In this document: positions 8,724-16,312 of the stretch, piece after piece | Numbering within the stretch: position 1 is the first letter of the stretch | Layout of the letters: each line of letters starts with the position of its first letter | From: Neobacillus drentensis | GTDB lineage: Bacteria; Bacillota; Bacilli; Bacillales; Cytobacillaceae | Length of the DNA stretch: 64,000 nucleotides | Assembly: GCF_021560175.1 (NCBI RefSeq) | Contig: NZ_CP091110.1 | Span: 3,970,501-4,034,500, forward strand | Reading direction: 5' to 3' | Notes under the pieces: model-generated | What the model was told of the DNA's origin: nothing | The model's input: only the letters and a program-made list of their open reading frames with translations | The model's database searches: none | Translations under genes and position numbers: made by a program

Positions 8724-8876
8724 CTAATATAAAAAGCGAGTCAGCATGTGGGCTGACTCGGCTGTATATTTATTCATTTCATTAGCAATCCCCCAGTTTT
8801 TTGCATCAGCAAAATGTTGTGTTAGAAGAGGCAATTGATTGGATTGACCGCTGATTCTATACTGCTTTTTCTTCAT
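8724..8876 (-). CDS. possible 50-aa ORF in a sparse region
   Basis: Reads MKKKQYRISGQSNQLPLL and goes on with AKNWGIANEMNKYTAESA. The start overlaps (ATGA) the stop of an upstream 52-codon open stretch that encodes two hydrophobic segments but has no standard start. There is no ribosome site of its own, and its 3' end runs into a terminator-like hairpin. It may be a small gene, or the tail of a decayed membrane-protein gene. Low confidence. Confidence 0.25.
   Translation of the reverse strand: MKKKQYRISGQSNQLPLLTQHFADAKNWGIANEMNKYTAESAHMLTRFLY
8731..8761 (-). terminator. terminator-like hairpin inside the 8.7-9.4 kb region
   Basis: CGAGTCAGC / GCTGACTCG, a perfect 9-bp stem with a T-run on the minus strand. 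It would end a transcript from 8.77-9.4 kb, where only tiny ORFs are visible. Confidence 0.6.
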
Positions 8877-9384
8877 AAAGTTACCATGGCAAGCAACGTA
8901 ACTACCTTAAGACATATAGTTTTGCGATTATGACGAAAGCCTTTATTTATATACAGCAATATCCAAACCCCCGCCATAATGAAAATGAAATGCAAAACAA
9001 TCAGGTCTTTCCAAGCAAATTCCGATTCACTTTAGACTTATTGCCAGTTTTCAAATAGAAAATGGTTCCTCCTTTCTACCGGCACAAGAAATTCTCATTT
9101 TCTTAGTGAACCAGATCCACCTCCTTGGCAGATGTATTCTCCAATCGGAATTCGTTCGGTTCATTGCATTTCATTACACTACTATTATTTCCTTACCTCT
9201 CCAAGTATTTCTATATAGATGTTACATTCCTGTGAACCTTTTTGAATACCATTCAGGCTGGAAACATCGATTATAATTGTGATTTCTGTCTATTAGTAAA
9301 AAGCAGTTTTGGGACTAGGTATGATTTGGTAAAATAGATGAAATAGACTTTATGTTATTTTTCTAAAGTTTTTGTTATAATAAA
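8877..9384. other. gene-poor region with possible decayed small membrane ORF
   Basis: No gene of normal size. On the minus strand an open stretch ending at 8873 encodes two hydrophobic segments (LIVLHFIFIMAGVWILLYI and a later VVTLLAMVTL). A good AGGAGG with a TTG start, 17 codons in another frame, lies just upstream. A single frameshift would join them. Otherwise the region is AT-rich with no clear structure. Confidence 0.3.
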
Positions 9385-9420
9385 GTGTCTTTAACATTTA
9401 TGAGGGGGAAACATATTTTT

Positions 9421-9870
9421 ATGTCAGTTGAAGTAGGCAGTAAAGTACAAGGTAAAGTAACCGGAATCACTAATTTTGGAGCATTTGTAGAATTGCCAGG
9501 CGGCACAACCGGCCTAGTGCATATTAGTGAGGTTGCAGATAGCTATGTAAAGGATGTTAACGATCATCTCAAAATTGGCGATGTAGTTGAAGTAAAGGTA
9601 ATTAGCGAGAAAGACGGAAAAACTGCCCTATCCATTAAAAAAGCAATTGATCGACCTGAAGGACAAACATCTTCTCATTCACAGCGCCCACAGCGTCAAG
9701 GTAGAGGGGATAGCCGTTCAAAAGATTTCCGTTCTAAAGGGAACTTTAAACCTAAGGAAAGTTTTGAAGATAAAATGGCAAAGTTCCTGAAGTCGAGTGA
9801 AGAGAATTTATCAAGCCTCAAACGCAACACCGAAACAAAACGCGGTGGCCGAGGCGGCAGACGCGGTTAA
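9421..9870 (+). CDS. yabR: S1-domain RNA-binding protein, YabR-like
   Basis: One N-terminal S1 RNA-binding domain (EVGSKVQGKVTGITNFGAF, GLVHISEVADSYVKDVNDHL, VKVISEKDGKTALSIKK) and a basic, disordered tail ending KRGGRGGRRG, 149 residues in all. It matches Bacillus YabR along its length, with an expanded Arg/Ser linker. Members bind RNA or ribosomes; the exact role is unsettled. An in-frame ATG at 9400 overlaps the GGGGG ribosome-site-like run, so 9421 is preferred. In B. subtilis yabR follows divIC; here it stands alone, so it is probably a second copy or relocated. Confidence 0.85.
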   Translation: MSVEVGSKVQGKVTGITNFGAFVELPGGTTGLVHISEVADSYVKDVNDHLKIGDVVEVKVISEKDGKTALSIKKAIDRPEGQTSSHSQRPQRQGRGDSRSKDFRSKGNFKPKESFEDKMAKFLKSSEENLSSLKRNTETKRGGRGGRRG

Positions 9871-9905
9871 AATGCCCACCTGCTAATAAATCTCTATATA
9901 GATCA

Positions 9906-9937
9906 AAAGGCAAGCCTATCCCAAGGCTTGCCTTTCT
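9906..9937 (+). terminator. terminator of yabR
   Basis: AAAGGCAAGCC / GGCTTGCCTTT, a perfect 11-bp stem with an 8-base loop ending in a T-run. Confidence 0.9.
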
Positions 9938-9987
9938 ATTTATCTATGCTGGCTTTGGTTAGAGCTTTTTTCACTTCATTAGATTAG

Positions 9988-10008
9988 AAATGGTGCCTGT
10001 CACCATTT
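9988..10008. repeat. short palindromic repeat, copy 1
   Basis: A 21-base near-palindrome, AAATGGTG-CCTGT-CACCATTT. It recurs in opposite orientation at 21017-21037 with one mismatch. Confidence 0.65.
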
Positions 10009-10081
10009 AGTCGTTTGGCAGCCATATTCTATATCTGATATAGTAGCTATATGTAAAATGGAAAGGAATTAAAGGACACCC

Positions 10082-10885
10082 ATGAAATGTATTTCAATTG
10101 ATTTAGACGGTACATTATTAAACTCTAAGCATGAAATTACCGAAGAGAACGTAAAAGTCTTAAACGAACTGCAGGCACAAGGTCACTGCTTGATTTTAAA
10201 CACAGGGCGGGCTTATGCAGACGTCATTAAATTAGCGGCTATCCAAAAGATGAAAATGCCTATTTTTTGCGTTAACGGTTCAGTATTATTCTCAGCAGAC
10301 AGAGAGGTTCTTTTTGAAGCAACCTTATCTATTGAGGTCTATAAGGACATTTTTTCCATATTAAATGAGATGGGTGTAGGAATCCTCGTTTACACAAATC
10401 ACGGCGGCCTGCCTTCAACGCTCCCCCCATTACATGAAAAGAGTAAACAAGAGCTTGACCAGATTTTTACTGAATTTGATTATAGCAAGATTGTTGAACT
10501 TAAAGATTTAAAGATTTACAAACTCATTGCACTTGTTCACCCAGATCAGTTAGCTAAGATTGACGAAGTAAAACAAGCATTAGCTGGGAAATTTCCAATC
10601 TCGATTGCGTCTTCTCATCCGAATAATGTGGAGATTACTTCAAATGAAGCTCATAAGGGAAAGGCATTATTACGCTATCAAGACATGATGAACCTTACGT
10701 TTGAAGAGATAATTGCTTTTGGCGACGGCGGCAACGATATCGCTCAATTTGAGGTAGCGACAACTGCTGTAGCAATGGGAAATGCCCCGATGGAGGTTCA
10801 ACAGGCGGCAGATATGATTACAAAAACCAATGATGAAGATGGATTTGCTTATGCAGTCCGCCATCAGCTGGGGTTACTAGACTAA
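10082..10885 (+). CDS. Cof-type HAD-IIB phosphatase
   Basis: Cytoplasmic sugar-phosphate or phosphoryl hydrolase of 267 residues. The HAD motifs are in order: motif I DLDGTLL at 7-13, motif II LNTGRAY, the Lys of motif III in NEAHKGKALL, and motif IV AFGDGGNDIAQF. The alpha/beta cap between motifs II and III is of the Cof type (B. subtilis YxeH/YkrA-like). AAGGAC precedes the ATG. It is monocistronic with a terminator right after it. Its substrate is not predictable. Confidence 0.92.
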   Translation: MKCISIDLDGTLLNSKHEITEENVKVLNELQAQGHCLILNTGRAYADVIKLAAIQKMKMPIFCVNGSVLFSADREVLFEATLSIEVYKDIFSILNEMGVGILVYTNHGGLPSTLPPLHEKSKQELDQIFTEFDYSKIVELKDLKIYKLIALVHPDQLAKIDEVKQALAGKFPISIASSHPNNVEITSNEAHKGKALLRYQDMMNLTFEEIIAFGDGGNDIAQFEVATTAVAMGNAPMEVQQAADMITKTNDEDGFAYAVRHQLGLLD

Positions 10886-10895
10886 ATACGACATG

Positions 10896-10929
10896 AGGGG
10901 GAATGGATTTTACCTTTCCCCCATTTTTT
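10896..10929 (+). terminator. terminator of the Cof-type phosphatase gene
   Basis: GGGGGAA / TTCCCCC stem with an 11-base spacer, then ATTTTTT. Confidence 0.8.
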
Positions 10930-10991
10930 ATGACCTGATGGCGGGTGAATGCTCATACAAATTCAGCTAAAAAGTACGATCTGCCTTAGTG

Positions 10992-11159
10992 TTAAAATCG
11001 GGTCAGTTGTTTCATAATTTCTCTTTTTCTCTCTTTATCCGAGATCCTTGTCAAATCAAGGGCTACCTCATGTCCTTTATGCTTAGAACGTAATATCTCT
11101 CTAATGGCATTTTTAACACTTTCCTCATTATCCTTTACAACAATCACATTTCGGAGCAT
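10992..11159 (-). CDS. small hypothetical protein, 55 aa
   Basis: Starts MLRNVIVVKDNEESVKNAIR and ends KREIMKQLTRF. A strong AAGGAGG lies eight bases before the ATG, which makes it a credible gene despite its size. It is highly charged with no Cys and no membrane segment. It lies between convergent genes with its own promoter space. No family is recognised. Confidence 0.6.
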   Translation of the reverse strand: MLRNVIVVKDNEESVKNAIREILRSKHKGHEVALDLTRISDKERKREIMKQLTRF

Positions 11160-11293
11160 TTATTTTCCTCCTTAACCAGAATTCCTTTACCACCTAATTT
11201 AATTCGGAAACAACCCCTTCATTTTATGTGTATACCTTTTAGTTTAGCCCTTTAAAACTACCATTTTCTTCACTTAATTTTAACGATAAACAA

Positions 11294-11320
11294 GGCCGCC
11301 ATTTATCAAAAATGGCGGCC
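11294..11320 (-). terminator. terminator of the cidAB-like operon
   Basis: GGCCGCCAT / ATGGCGGCC stem with a 9-base loop, 11 bp after the cidB stop. Confidence 0.8.
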
Positions 11321-11330
11321 ATATGCTTTT

Positions 11331-12026
11331 TTATAATAAATGATGAAAATTCATTAGAGAAGGAATCAATAATGCTCCCCAAACTAAGGTAATCAAAGCT
11401 GCAAAAATCATTGCTAACGATGAAAAAGTAGCTTCTTGCTTTCCGTATTCCATCGCTTTATTCGTACCAACACCATGTGCTCCCATGCCTAATGCAAGGC
11501 CTCTAGCAATAGGTGTTTTAATCGACAATCCTTTAATAACCGAAGGTCCAACAATACCTCCAACAATTCCCGTAATAATGACAAACACTGTTGTTAATGT
11601 TGGCAGACCGCCAATTTCCTTTGAAACCTCAATCGCAATCGGCGTCGTAATCGACCTTGGCAAAATAGATATAATAAAATCAGGTTTCAAATGGAACAAT
11701 TTTGAAAGTCCAAAGGTTGAAAAAATGGCCACCAGCGAACCACACGTAATACTAATAAGAATGGTCCCAATATACTTTTTTATCACAGCTAAGTTTTTAT
11801 AAATCGGCACCGCGAACGCAACGGTTGCAGGGCCAAGCAAATGAGTCAGCCATTTTGAGGCATGAAGGTACTGATTGGCAGATACATGTGTAACGGATAT
11901 AAGCACAATTAACATAATTGGCGAAAGCAGCAATGGGTGAAAAAATGGCATGCTCCATTTTCCATATGCCATTTTCGACAACCGATAAATAAGATACGTT
12001 GCTATTGTAAATACAATCATCATCAA
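11331..12026 (-). CDS. cidB: LrgB/CidB family membrane protein
   Basis: Polytopic membrane protein of 231 residues, the LrgB/YohK-type partner of the holin-like CidA. It has about seven hydrophobic segments and the family signature ILPRSITTPIAIEVSKEIGG, then GIVGGIVGPSV and the His-containing GMGAHGVGTNKAME. CidAB/LrgAB systems take part in murein hydrolase control, overflow metabolism and pyruvate uptake or cell death. Its ATG overlaps the stop of cidA by four bases, so the two are translationally coupled. Confidence 0.92.
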   Translation of the reverse strand: MMMIVFTIATYLIYRLSKMAYGKWSMPFFHPLLLSPIMLIVLISVTHVSANQYLHASKWLTHLLGPATVAFAVPIYKNLAVIKKYIGTILISITCGSLVAIFSTFGLSKLFHLKPDFIISILPRSITTPIAIEVSKEIGGLPTLTTVFVIITGIVGGIVGPSVIKGLSIKTPIARGLALGMGAHGVGTNKAMEYGKQEATFSSLAMIFAALITLVWGALLIPSLMNFHHLL

Positions 12027-12391
12027 TGCTGCTCACTCCTTTTTCGACCGCTCATTTTTTCCGCCGTTAAGGCCGTCATACCCATTACAATTATCGTACT
12101 AATCCCAATTAAACCGACAATCTCAGCGCCTTGTAGGCTGATAATTTCATCATAATTTACAATCCCCACTGCTGACGGGATAAAGAATAGCAATAGTTCT
12201 GCCAATAACCAATTGGCCCCTTTTTCAACCCACTCCAGCTTAATGATTTTAAAGCAGAGTGCCAGAAACAAAAGGAATAAGCCAAACATCGAAGCTGGAA
12301 TCGGAAGTGGAATCACTTCCTTAAGCGCAGCACCTAAAAATAAAAAAACATGCAAACATAGTACTTGTAACACAATTACTCCAAGTTTCAT
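12023..12391 (-). CDS. cidA: CidA/LrgA holin-like protein
   Basis: Small membrane protein of about 122 residues with four hydrophobic segments and the family motif PLPIPASMFGLFLLFLAL near the N-terminus. It is the holin-like partner of CidB. The frame opens further upstream (TTG at 12415), but AAAGGG lies eight bases before the ATG at 12391, so that start is preferred; 12397 is the alternative. It lies downstream of a LysR gene on the same strand, with a long inverted repeat in the intergenic gap, as expected for a CidR-controlled operon. Confidence 0.9.
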   Translation of the reverse strand: MKLGVIVLQVLCLHVFLFLGAALKEVIPLPIPASMFGLFLLFLALCFKIIKLEWVEKGANWLLAELLLFFIPSAVGIVNYDEIISLQGAEIVGLIGISTIIVMGMTALTAEKMSGRKRSEQH

Positions 12392-12485
12392 CTTCATGAC
12401 CCTTTCTATATACAAAAAAGAAGTAATACTCTCCTTTTTGTTTCACGAAATTTAACTATAGAGTAATCCTACGCTCATTATTGCC

Positions 12486-12509
12486 ATTCGTAAAATACAT
12501 ATTACGAAT
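12486..12509. promoter_or_regulatory. candidate LysR (CidR) operator upstream of cidAB
   Basis: Perfect 8-bp inverted repeat ATTCGTAA / TTACGAAT with an 8-bp spacer, containing T-N11-A-type spacing, in the gap between the regulator stop and cidA. It has no T-run, so it is not a terminator. Confidence 0.55.
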
Positions 12510-12527
12510 CATTTTCATAACTAAAAG

Positions 12528-13406
12528 TTATAATGGATCTTTTAAGATAAAGTCAATAAAGGTCCTGCCTGCATTCGAGATATATCGATCTTTTTTTGTA
12601 AGCACTGCCAAGCGCCACAGAATTTTTTGTTTGAGGTCAATAACCTCAATATCACTGGTAAAGACACGATTACAGATGGAATGCGGAAGGATTGTAATAC
12701 CGAGATTAGCCGCTACCATCTCTGTCATGAGGTCCCATTGAGAACTTTTAAACAAAATTTTCGGTTCAAACCCTGCAGCAATACACTGGTTCCTCATAAT
12801 TTGATTAAGCGCAAACTCTTCGTGATAAAAGATAAACTCCTCATCCTTCAATTCTCCTATATCGACCACTTTTCGCTTCGCCAAACGGTGGTCTTTATAT
12901 ACTAACAGCTTCATTTCCTCTTCGACGATGGGGTAAATATCAAACAGCTGCTCATCAATTGGCAGCACGGCCACACCAAGTTCGAACTCCCCTTCTTCTA
13001 CACTCTTTACGACCCTTGCACCGCCATACTCCGTAATATTGAGTTCAATATTAGGGTATGTATGATGAAACTTTGCCATCACTCTCGGAAAAAACAGACT
13101 TCCAATAAATGGAGGAAGACCGATATTTATCTGCCCTCTTGTTAAATCGGTCATATCATTAAGGGTGGTTTTCATTTCATCCACTAGACCATTCATTTTT
13201 TGTGCATAGTCGAGAACCACCCTGCCTGCATCGGTTAAATCACTCGTTTTATTGGTCCGAAGGATTAACGTCATGCCGAGCTCTTCTTCTAACGCCATAA
13301 TCGACTTACTTAAAGCCGGCTGTGACAAATGCATGGCCTCTGCTGCTTTTGTAATACTTTTATGCTTCGCCACTTCAGAAAATAATTTCAGTTGTCTTAA
13401 TTCCAA
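12528..13406 (-). CDS. LysR-family regulator, likely activator of cidAB
   Basis: LysR-type transcription factor of 292 residues. The N-terminal winged helix-turn-helix is ELRQLKLFSEVAKHKSITKA then LHLSQPALSKSIMALEEELG; the effector domain begins near residue 90 (GQINIGLPP). It lies directly upstream of cidA-cidB on the same strand, and B. subtilis YwbI/CidR likewise adjoins ywbHG, so it is the probable regulator. Orientation differs from the common divergent LysR layout. The ligand may be acetate or a related signal, as for staphylococcal CidR; that is inference. Confidence 0.88.
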   Translation of the reverse strand: MELRQLKLFSEVAKHKSITKAAEAMHLSQPALSKSIMALEEELGMTLILRTNKTSDLTDAGRVVLDYAQKMNGLVDEMKTTLNDMTDLTRGQINIGLPPFIGSLFFPRVMAKFHHTYPNIELNITEYGGARVVKSVEEGEFELGVAVLPIDEQLFDIYPIVEEEMKLLVYKDHRLAKRKVVDIGELKDEEFIFYHEEFALNQIMRNQCIAAGFEPKILFKSSQWDLMTEMVAANLGITILPHSICNRVFTSDIEVIDLKQKILWRLAVLTKKDRYISNAGRTFIDFILKDPL

Positions 13407-13475
13407 CAGCTAACACCCCATATAAACAAACTAATAACTATTATTATTATCCTAAATAAATGTTTCTGTTCACAT

Positions 13476-13503
13476 AAAAAAATACCCCCACCCAAGTGGA
13501 GGG
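13476..13503 (-). terminator. terminator downstream of the structured repeat
   Basis: CCCCCAC / GTGGAGGG stem with one bulged A, followed on the minus strand by TATTTTTTT. It probably ends the HAD transcript, but the repeat element lies between the two. Confidence 0.65.
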
Positions 13504-13547
13504 CATTGAAAAAGGCCCTTAAATGTATGTTGTGTATGTAACTTGGC

Positions 13548-13744
13548 TGTTGATTTCCGCTCCATGCGGCTTCGCTTTCCGCGGGCGTGCCGGGAAGCCT
13601 CCTCGGCGCTATAGCGCCTGTGGGGTCTCCCCTGTCCCGTACTCCCGCAGGACTTTGAATTTGCATCCTCGAATCTGCCCACACACGAAGGAAATGCGAT
13701 AGCATTTTCGAGGAGTCTTCGCCGCCTTCCGCTCCAACCAACAG
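13548..13744. repeat. structured GC-rich intergenic repeat of the Bacillaceae type
   Basis: About 197 bp, much richer in GC than its surroundings, starting GTTGATTTCCGCTCCATG and ending TTCCGCTCCAACCAACAG. It contains a perfect palindrome GGCGCTATAGCGCC and a second hairpin AAATGCGATAGCATTT. I recognise the TTTCCGCGGGC, CTCCTCGGCGCT and TCTCCCCTGTCCCG blocks from repeats scattered in Bacillus genomes. Two overlapping open frames here are by-products of the composition. No second copy lies in the window. Confidence 0.65.
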
Positions 13745-13810
13745 GGTTCTTTAACTTAGTCTTAATTTAAAAAGGTTATAATTTGTTCGTTTTTTTTTAA
13801 AAAAATTCGT

Positions 13811-14605
13811 TTATTTTTCCTTTAGTTCAGCTAAAATTGGGTAAAGTTCTTCCAAATGCTTAATTTCGTAAGTAGGAATTACTTCATTCCGCTCTTTGTT
13901 AAGTCGGTTAATCCAAACTGTTTTGATCCCGGCACGATTGGCTCCCAATACGTCGGTCATTAGATTATCCCCTACCATTAGAACTTCATCTTTTTGTAAT
14001 TCCATTAGAGAAAGAGCATGCTCAAATATCGATGGATCAGGCTTTCCTCTCCCAAAATCACCTGAAATGACAATCTGGTCAAAATATGGAACAAGCTCCG
14101 GTGTAATCTCTAATTTCGTATTTTGCAGCTCCGGTGATCCGTTAGTTAACAGTAGAAGCTGGTAGTTACCTTTTAAAGTATCGAGTATTTCAAACGTTTC
14201 TTCGTATACAAACGGGCTCTTTCTCCGCTCCTCGGGAAAACGCTCTGCTAACACAGAACCAAAATCAGGATTATCTATCCCCATTTTCTTCAAACCTACT
14301 GTCCAAGCATCCTTTCTGTAGCTTGGAACGGTTACCTTCATTTTTTTGAAATCCTCTAGATTTTCATCCGAAAAATTGCCCCATAATCCTTCAAACGGAT
14401 TAATCCCTATCATTTGTGTAAATGGGTAAAAGTCATAGGAAGAATACAGTTCTCTTGCTGCTTCACGAACCGATTCTTCTAGTTGGTCGGCATTGATTCC
14501 ATAACGTTCTTCTGCCACCTTACATGTGGCTGCAAAAGCTTCCTTCACACTCTTTTGGTCCCAAAGAAGTGTGTCATCTAAATCAAAAAATATTGCTTTT
14601 ATCAT
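13811..14605 (-). CDS. HAD-superfamily hydrolase, YsaA/YjjG-like
   Basis: HAD subfamily IA hydrolase of 264 residues. Motif I is [12 protein letters not shown] at 7-18 (DxD, as in nucleotidases), motif [14 protein letters not shown], motif III Lys in [14 protein letters not shown], and motif [16 protein letters not shown] helical cap follows motif I. Similar Bacillus proteins are annotated as YsaA or as nucleotidase-like. The substrate is unknown. It is monocistronic; the downstream repeat separates it from a terminator. Confidence 0.9.
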   Translation of the reverse strand: MIKAIFFDLDDTLLWDQKSVKEAFAATCKVAEERYGINADQLEESVREAARELYSSYDFYPFTQMIGINPFEGLWGNFSDENLEDFKKMKVTVPSYRKDAWTVGLKKMGIDNPDFGSVLAERFPEERRKSPFVYEETFEILDTLKGNYQLLLLTNGSPELQNTKLEITPELVPYFDQIVISGDFGRGKPDPSIFEHALSLMELQKDEVLMVGDNLMTDVLGANRAGIKTVWINRLNKERNEVIPTYEIKHLEELYPILAELKEK

Positions 14606-14687
14606 TTTGAAACTCCTCTAGTAGATTTTTTTATAGTTTACCATTTTACGAGTTAAAAACAAAATATTTCTTCAATTCCGAGTAAAA

Positions 14688-14726
14688 GAAAACGGTATGT
14701 GAAGCGCGTCTTCACATACCGTTTTC
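14688..14726 (-). terminator. terminator of glgC
   Basis: A perfect 17-bp stem (GAAAACGGTATGTGAAG and its complement) with a 5-base loop, just past the glgC stop. Confidence 0.85.
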
Positions 14727-14730
14727 TCGT

Positions 14731-15924
14731 TTAAGAAACTACTGAGATCACCTTGTTTTTACTAGAAAAATCTTGCAAGGCAGGGTTAATGATTTCATTA
14801 TGACCCACGACCAATAAATGGGCATCAGGATTTTTAGAAACGATAATGACCCCATCCATAATTTGTGTTTGGCTTCCCACCACAGCATTTTCAATCCAAA
14901 CATTTTCTCCAATAATGGTCTGAGGCAGGATAACGGCATTTTTGATTCGCGCTCCTTTTCCTACTTTTACACCACTAAACAAAACTGAATTTTCAATGGT
15001 TCCATATATTTCACAGCCGTCGCTTACAATGCTTTGATGCATCTTGGCACGCACATCAAAGTATAACGGGGGTTCATCATAATGGGCAGTCTGAATTCTC
15101 CAATCAGGGTTTTGCAAAAAAATATTTTTTGCACCTGATAATAAATCCAAGTTTGCTTCCCAATAACTATGAACGGTGCCCACATCCTTCCAATAATGAT
15201 GATTATAATAAGCATACAGCTGTAAGTGATCACTTAGCATGGAAGGAATAATATCCTTGCCAAAATCTCGATGGCTAAATTCCTTTAGTTCTTCACGCAG
15301 CAAATATTCTTTTAAAATCGGCCATTTAAAAATATAGACGCCCATAGATGCTAGATTAGATGTCGGGTTTTTAGGCTTTTCTTCAAAGCTGGTTATTTTA
15401 TAAGTCAACGGATCCGTCTTCATCAGCCCAAAACGATTAGCTTCTGCCCAAGGAACCTCAACTACCGCTATCGTACAATCTGCGTTTGTCTCTAGATGCT
15501 GCTCCAGCATAAGTGAATAATCCATTTTGTAGATTTGGTCGCCAGACACAACGAGAACATGCTCTGGATTGGATTGTTCAATAAACTCAATATTTTGAAA
15601 GACAGCATGTGCAGTTCCTTCATACCATTCTACACCGGAGTCACTTCGCTGGTAGGGTGGAAGAATGGTCAAACCGCCTTTAGGGTTGTAATGATTCCCA
15701 TATTGACAACGGCCAAGATGAGCATGCAGCTCGAATGGCCTATATTGTGTCAAAATCCCAACCGTTTCAATCCCGGAATTCCAGCAATTACTTAGAGCAA
15801 AGTCAATAATTCGGTACTTCCCGCCAAAAGGCACGGCAGGTTTAACTAATGTTTTAGTAAGCAGATTTAATCTTGTTCCTTTTCCACCCGCCAGCAGTAA
15901 TGCAATCCACTTTTGTTTTTTCAT
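14731..15924 (-). CDS. glgC: glucose-1-phosphate adenylyltransferase
   Basis: ADP-glucose pyrophosphorylase (ATP plus glucose-1-phosphate to ADP-glucose), the first step of glycogen synthesis, 397 residues. The N-terminal nucleotidyltransferase domain has LLLAGGKGTRLNLLTKTLVK, RIIDFALSNCWNSGI, GTAHAVFQN and VVSGDQIYKMDY. The C-terminus is a beta-helix (GCEIYGTIENSVLFSGVKVG). No glgB, glgD, glgA or glgP lies beside it, unlike the glgBCDAP operon of B. subtilis, so it is either an isolated copy or makes ADP-glucose for another use. Confidence 0.9.
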   Translation of the reverse strand: MKKQKWIALLLAGGKGTRLNLLTKTLVKPAVPFGGKYRIIDFALSNCWNSGIETVGILTQYRPFELHAHLGRCQYGNHYNPKGGLTILPPYQRSDSGVEWYEGTAHAVFQNIEFIEQSNPEHVLVVSGDQIYKMDYSLMLEQHLETNADCTIAVVEVPWAEANRFGLMKTDPLTYKITSFEEKPKNPTSNLASMGVYIFKWPILKEYLLREELKEFSHRDFGKDIIPSMLSDHLQLYAYYNHHYWKDVGTVHSYWEANLDLLSGAKNIFLQNPDWRIQTAHYDEPPLYFDVRAKMHQSIVSDGCEIYGTIENSVLFSGVKVGKGARIKNAVILPQTIIGENVWIENAVVGSQTQIMDGVIIVSKNPDAHLLVVGHNEIINPALQDFSSKNKVISVVS

Positions 15925-16164
15925 ACTCTACCTCCTGCTCTTCATTTTTGCAAACTTTAGTTCGTGTAAGGTAATTTTCTTTCTACATATACTTTTATTA
16001 TCTCCGTTTTTTTCCATTTTTCCGTTGAAGCTGTTACAGCTTTGTGAAGAGTTCAGGCTTTTTTATCGACAGAAAAAGAGCGGTACCACAAGAAACTGAC
16101 TAGTATTGTCAGATTTTCAGGTTTAAATAAGGAACCTTCACTTGTCATTTATAAAATCATTTAT

Positions 16165-16193
16165 TTGACAAACCTTTTATTCAATGATATATT
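16165..16193 (+). promoter_or_regulatory. SigA promoter of the dioxygenase gene
   Basis: Consensus-quality TTGACA (16165-16170), 17-bp spacer, TATATT (16188-16193). The start of transcription would fall inside the palindrome that follows. Confidence 0.8.
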
Positions 16194-16211
16194 TATCTCG
16201 AATTAAAGATA
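16194..16211 (+). promoter_or_regulatory. MhqR-like operator
   Basis: TATCTCGAATTAAAGATA directly abuts the -10 box. From memory the B. subtilis MhqR operator is an inverted repeat TATCT-cgaattcg-AGATA, and this site keeps the outer arms. Its position is classical for a repressor. A second half, GAGATAAA, follows a few bases on. Confidence 0.65.
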
Positions 16212-16312
16212 AATAGTTTTGAGATAAACATTGAAGATAATTCCAAAACTTAATGGAGTGGATTATCACTAGAAGTGAATCATAATCATAAATAGAAAAG
16301 GAGCGTTTATAG

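Noticed and set aside
13397-13741. Two overlapping minus-strand frames of 114 and 70 codons
   Set aside because: They are made by the GC-rich structured repeat; codon use and composition are unlike any neighbour and there is no start signal.
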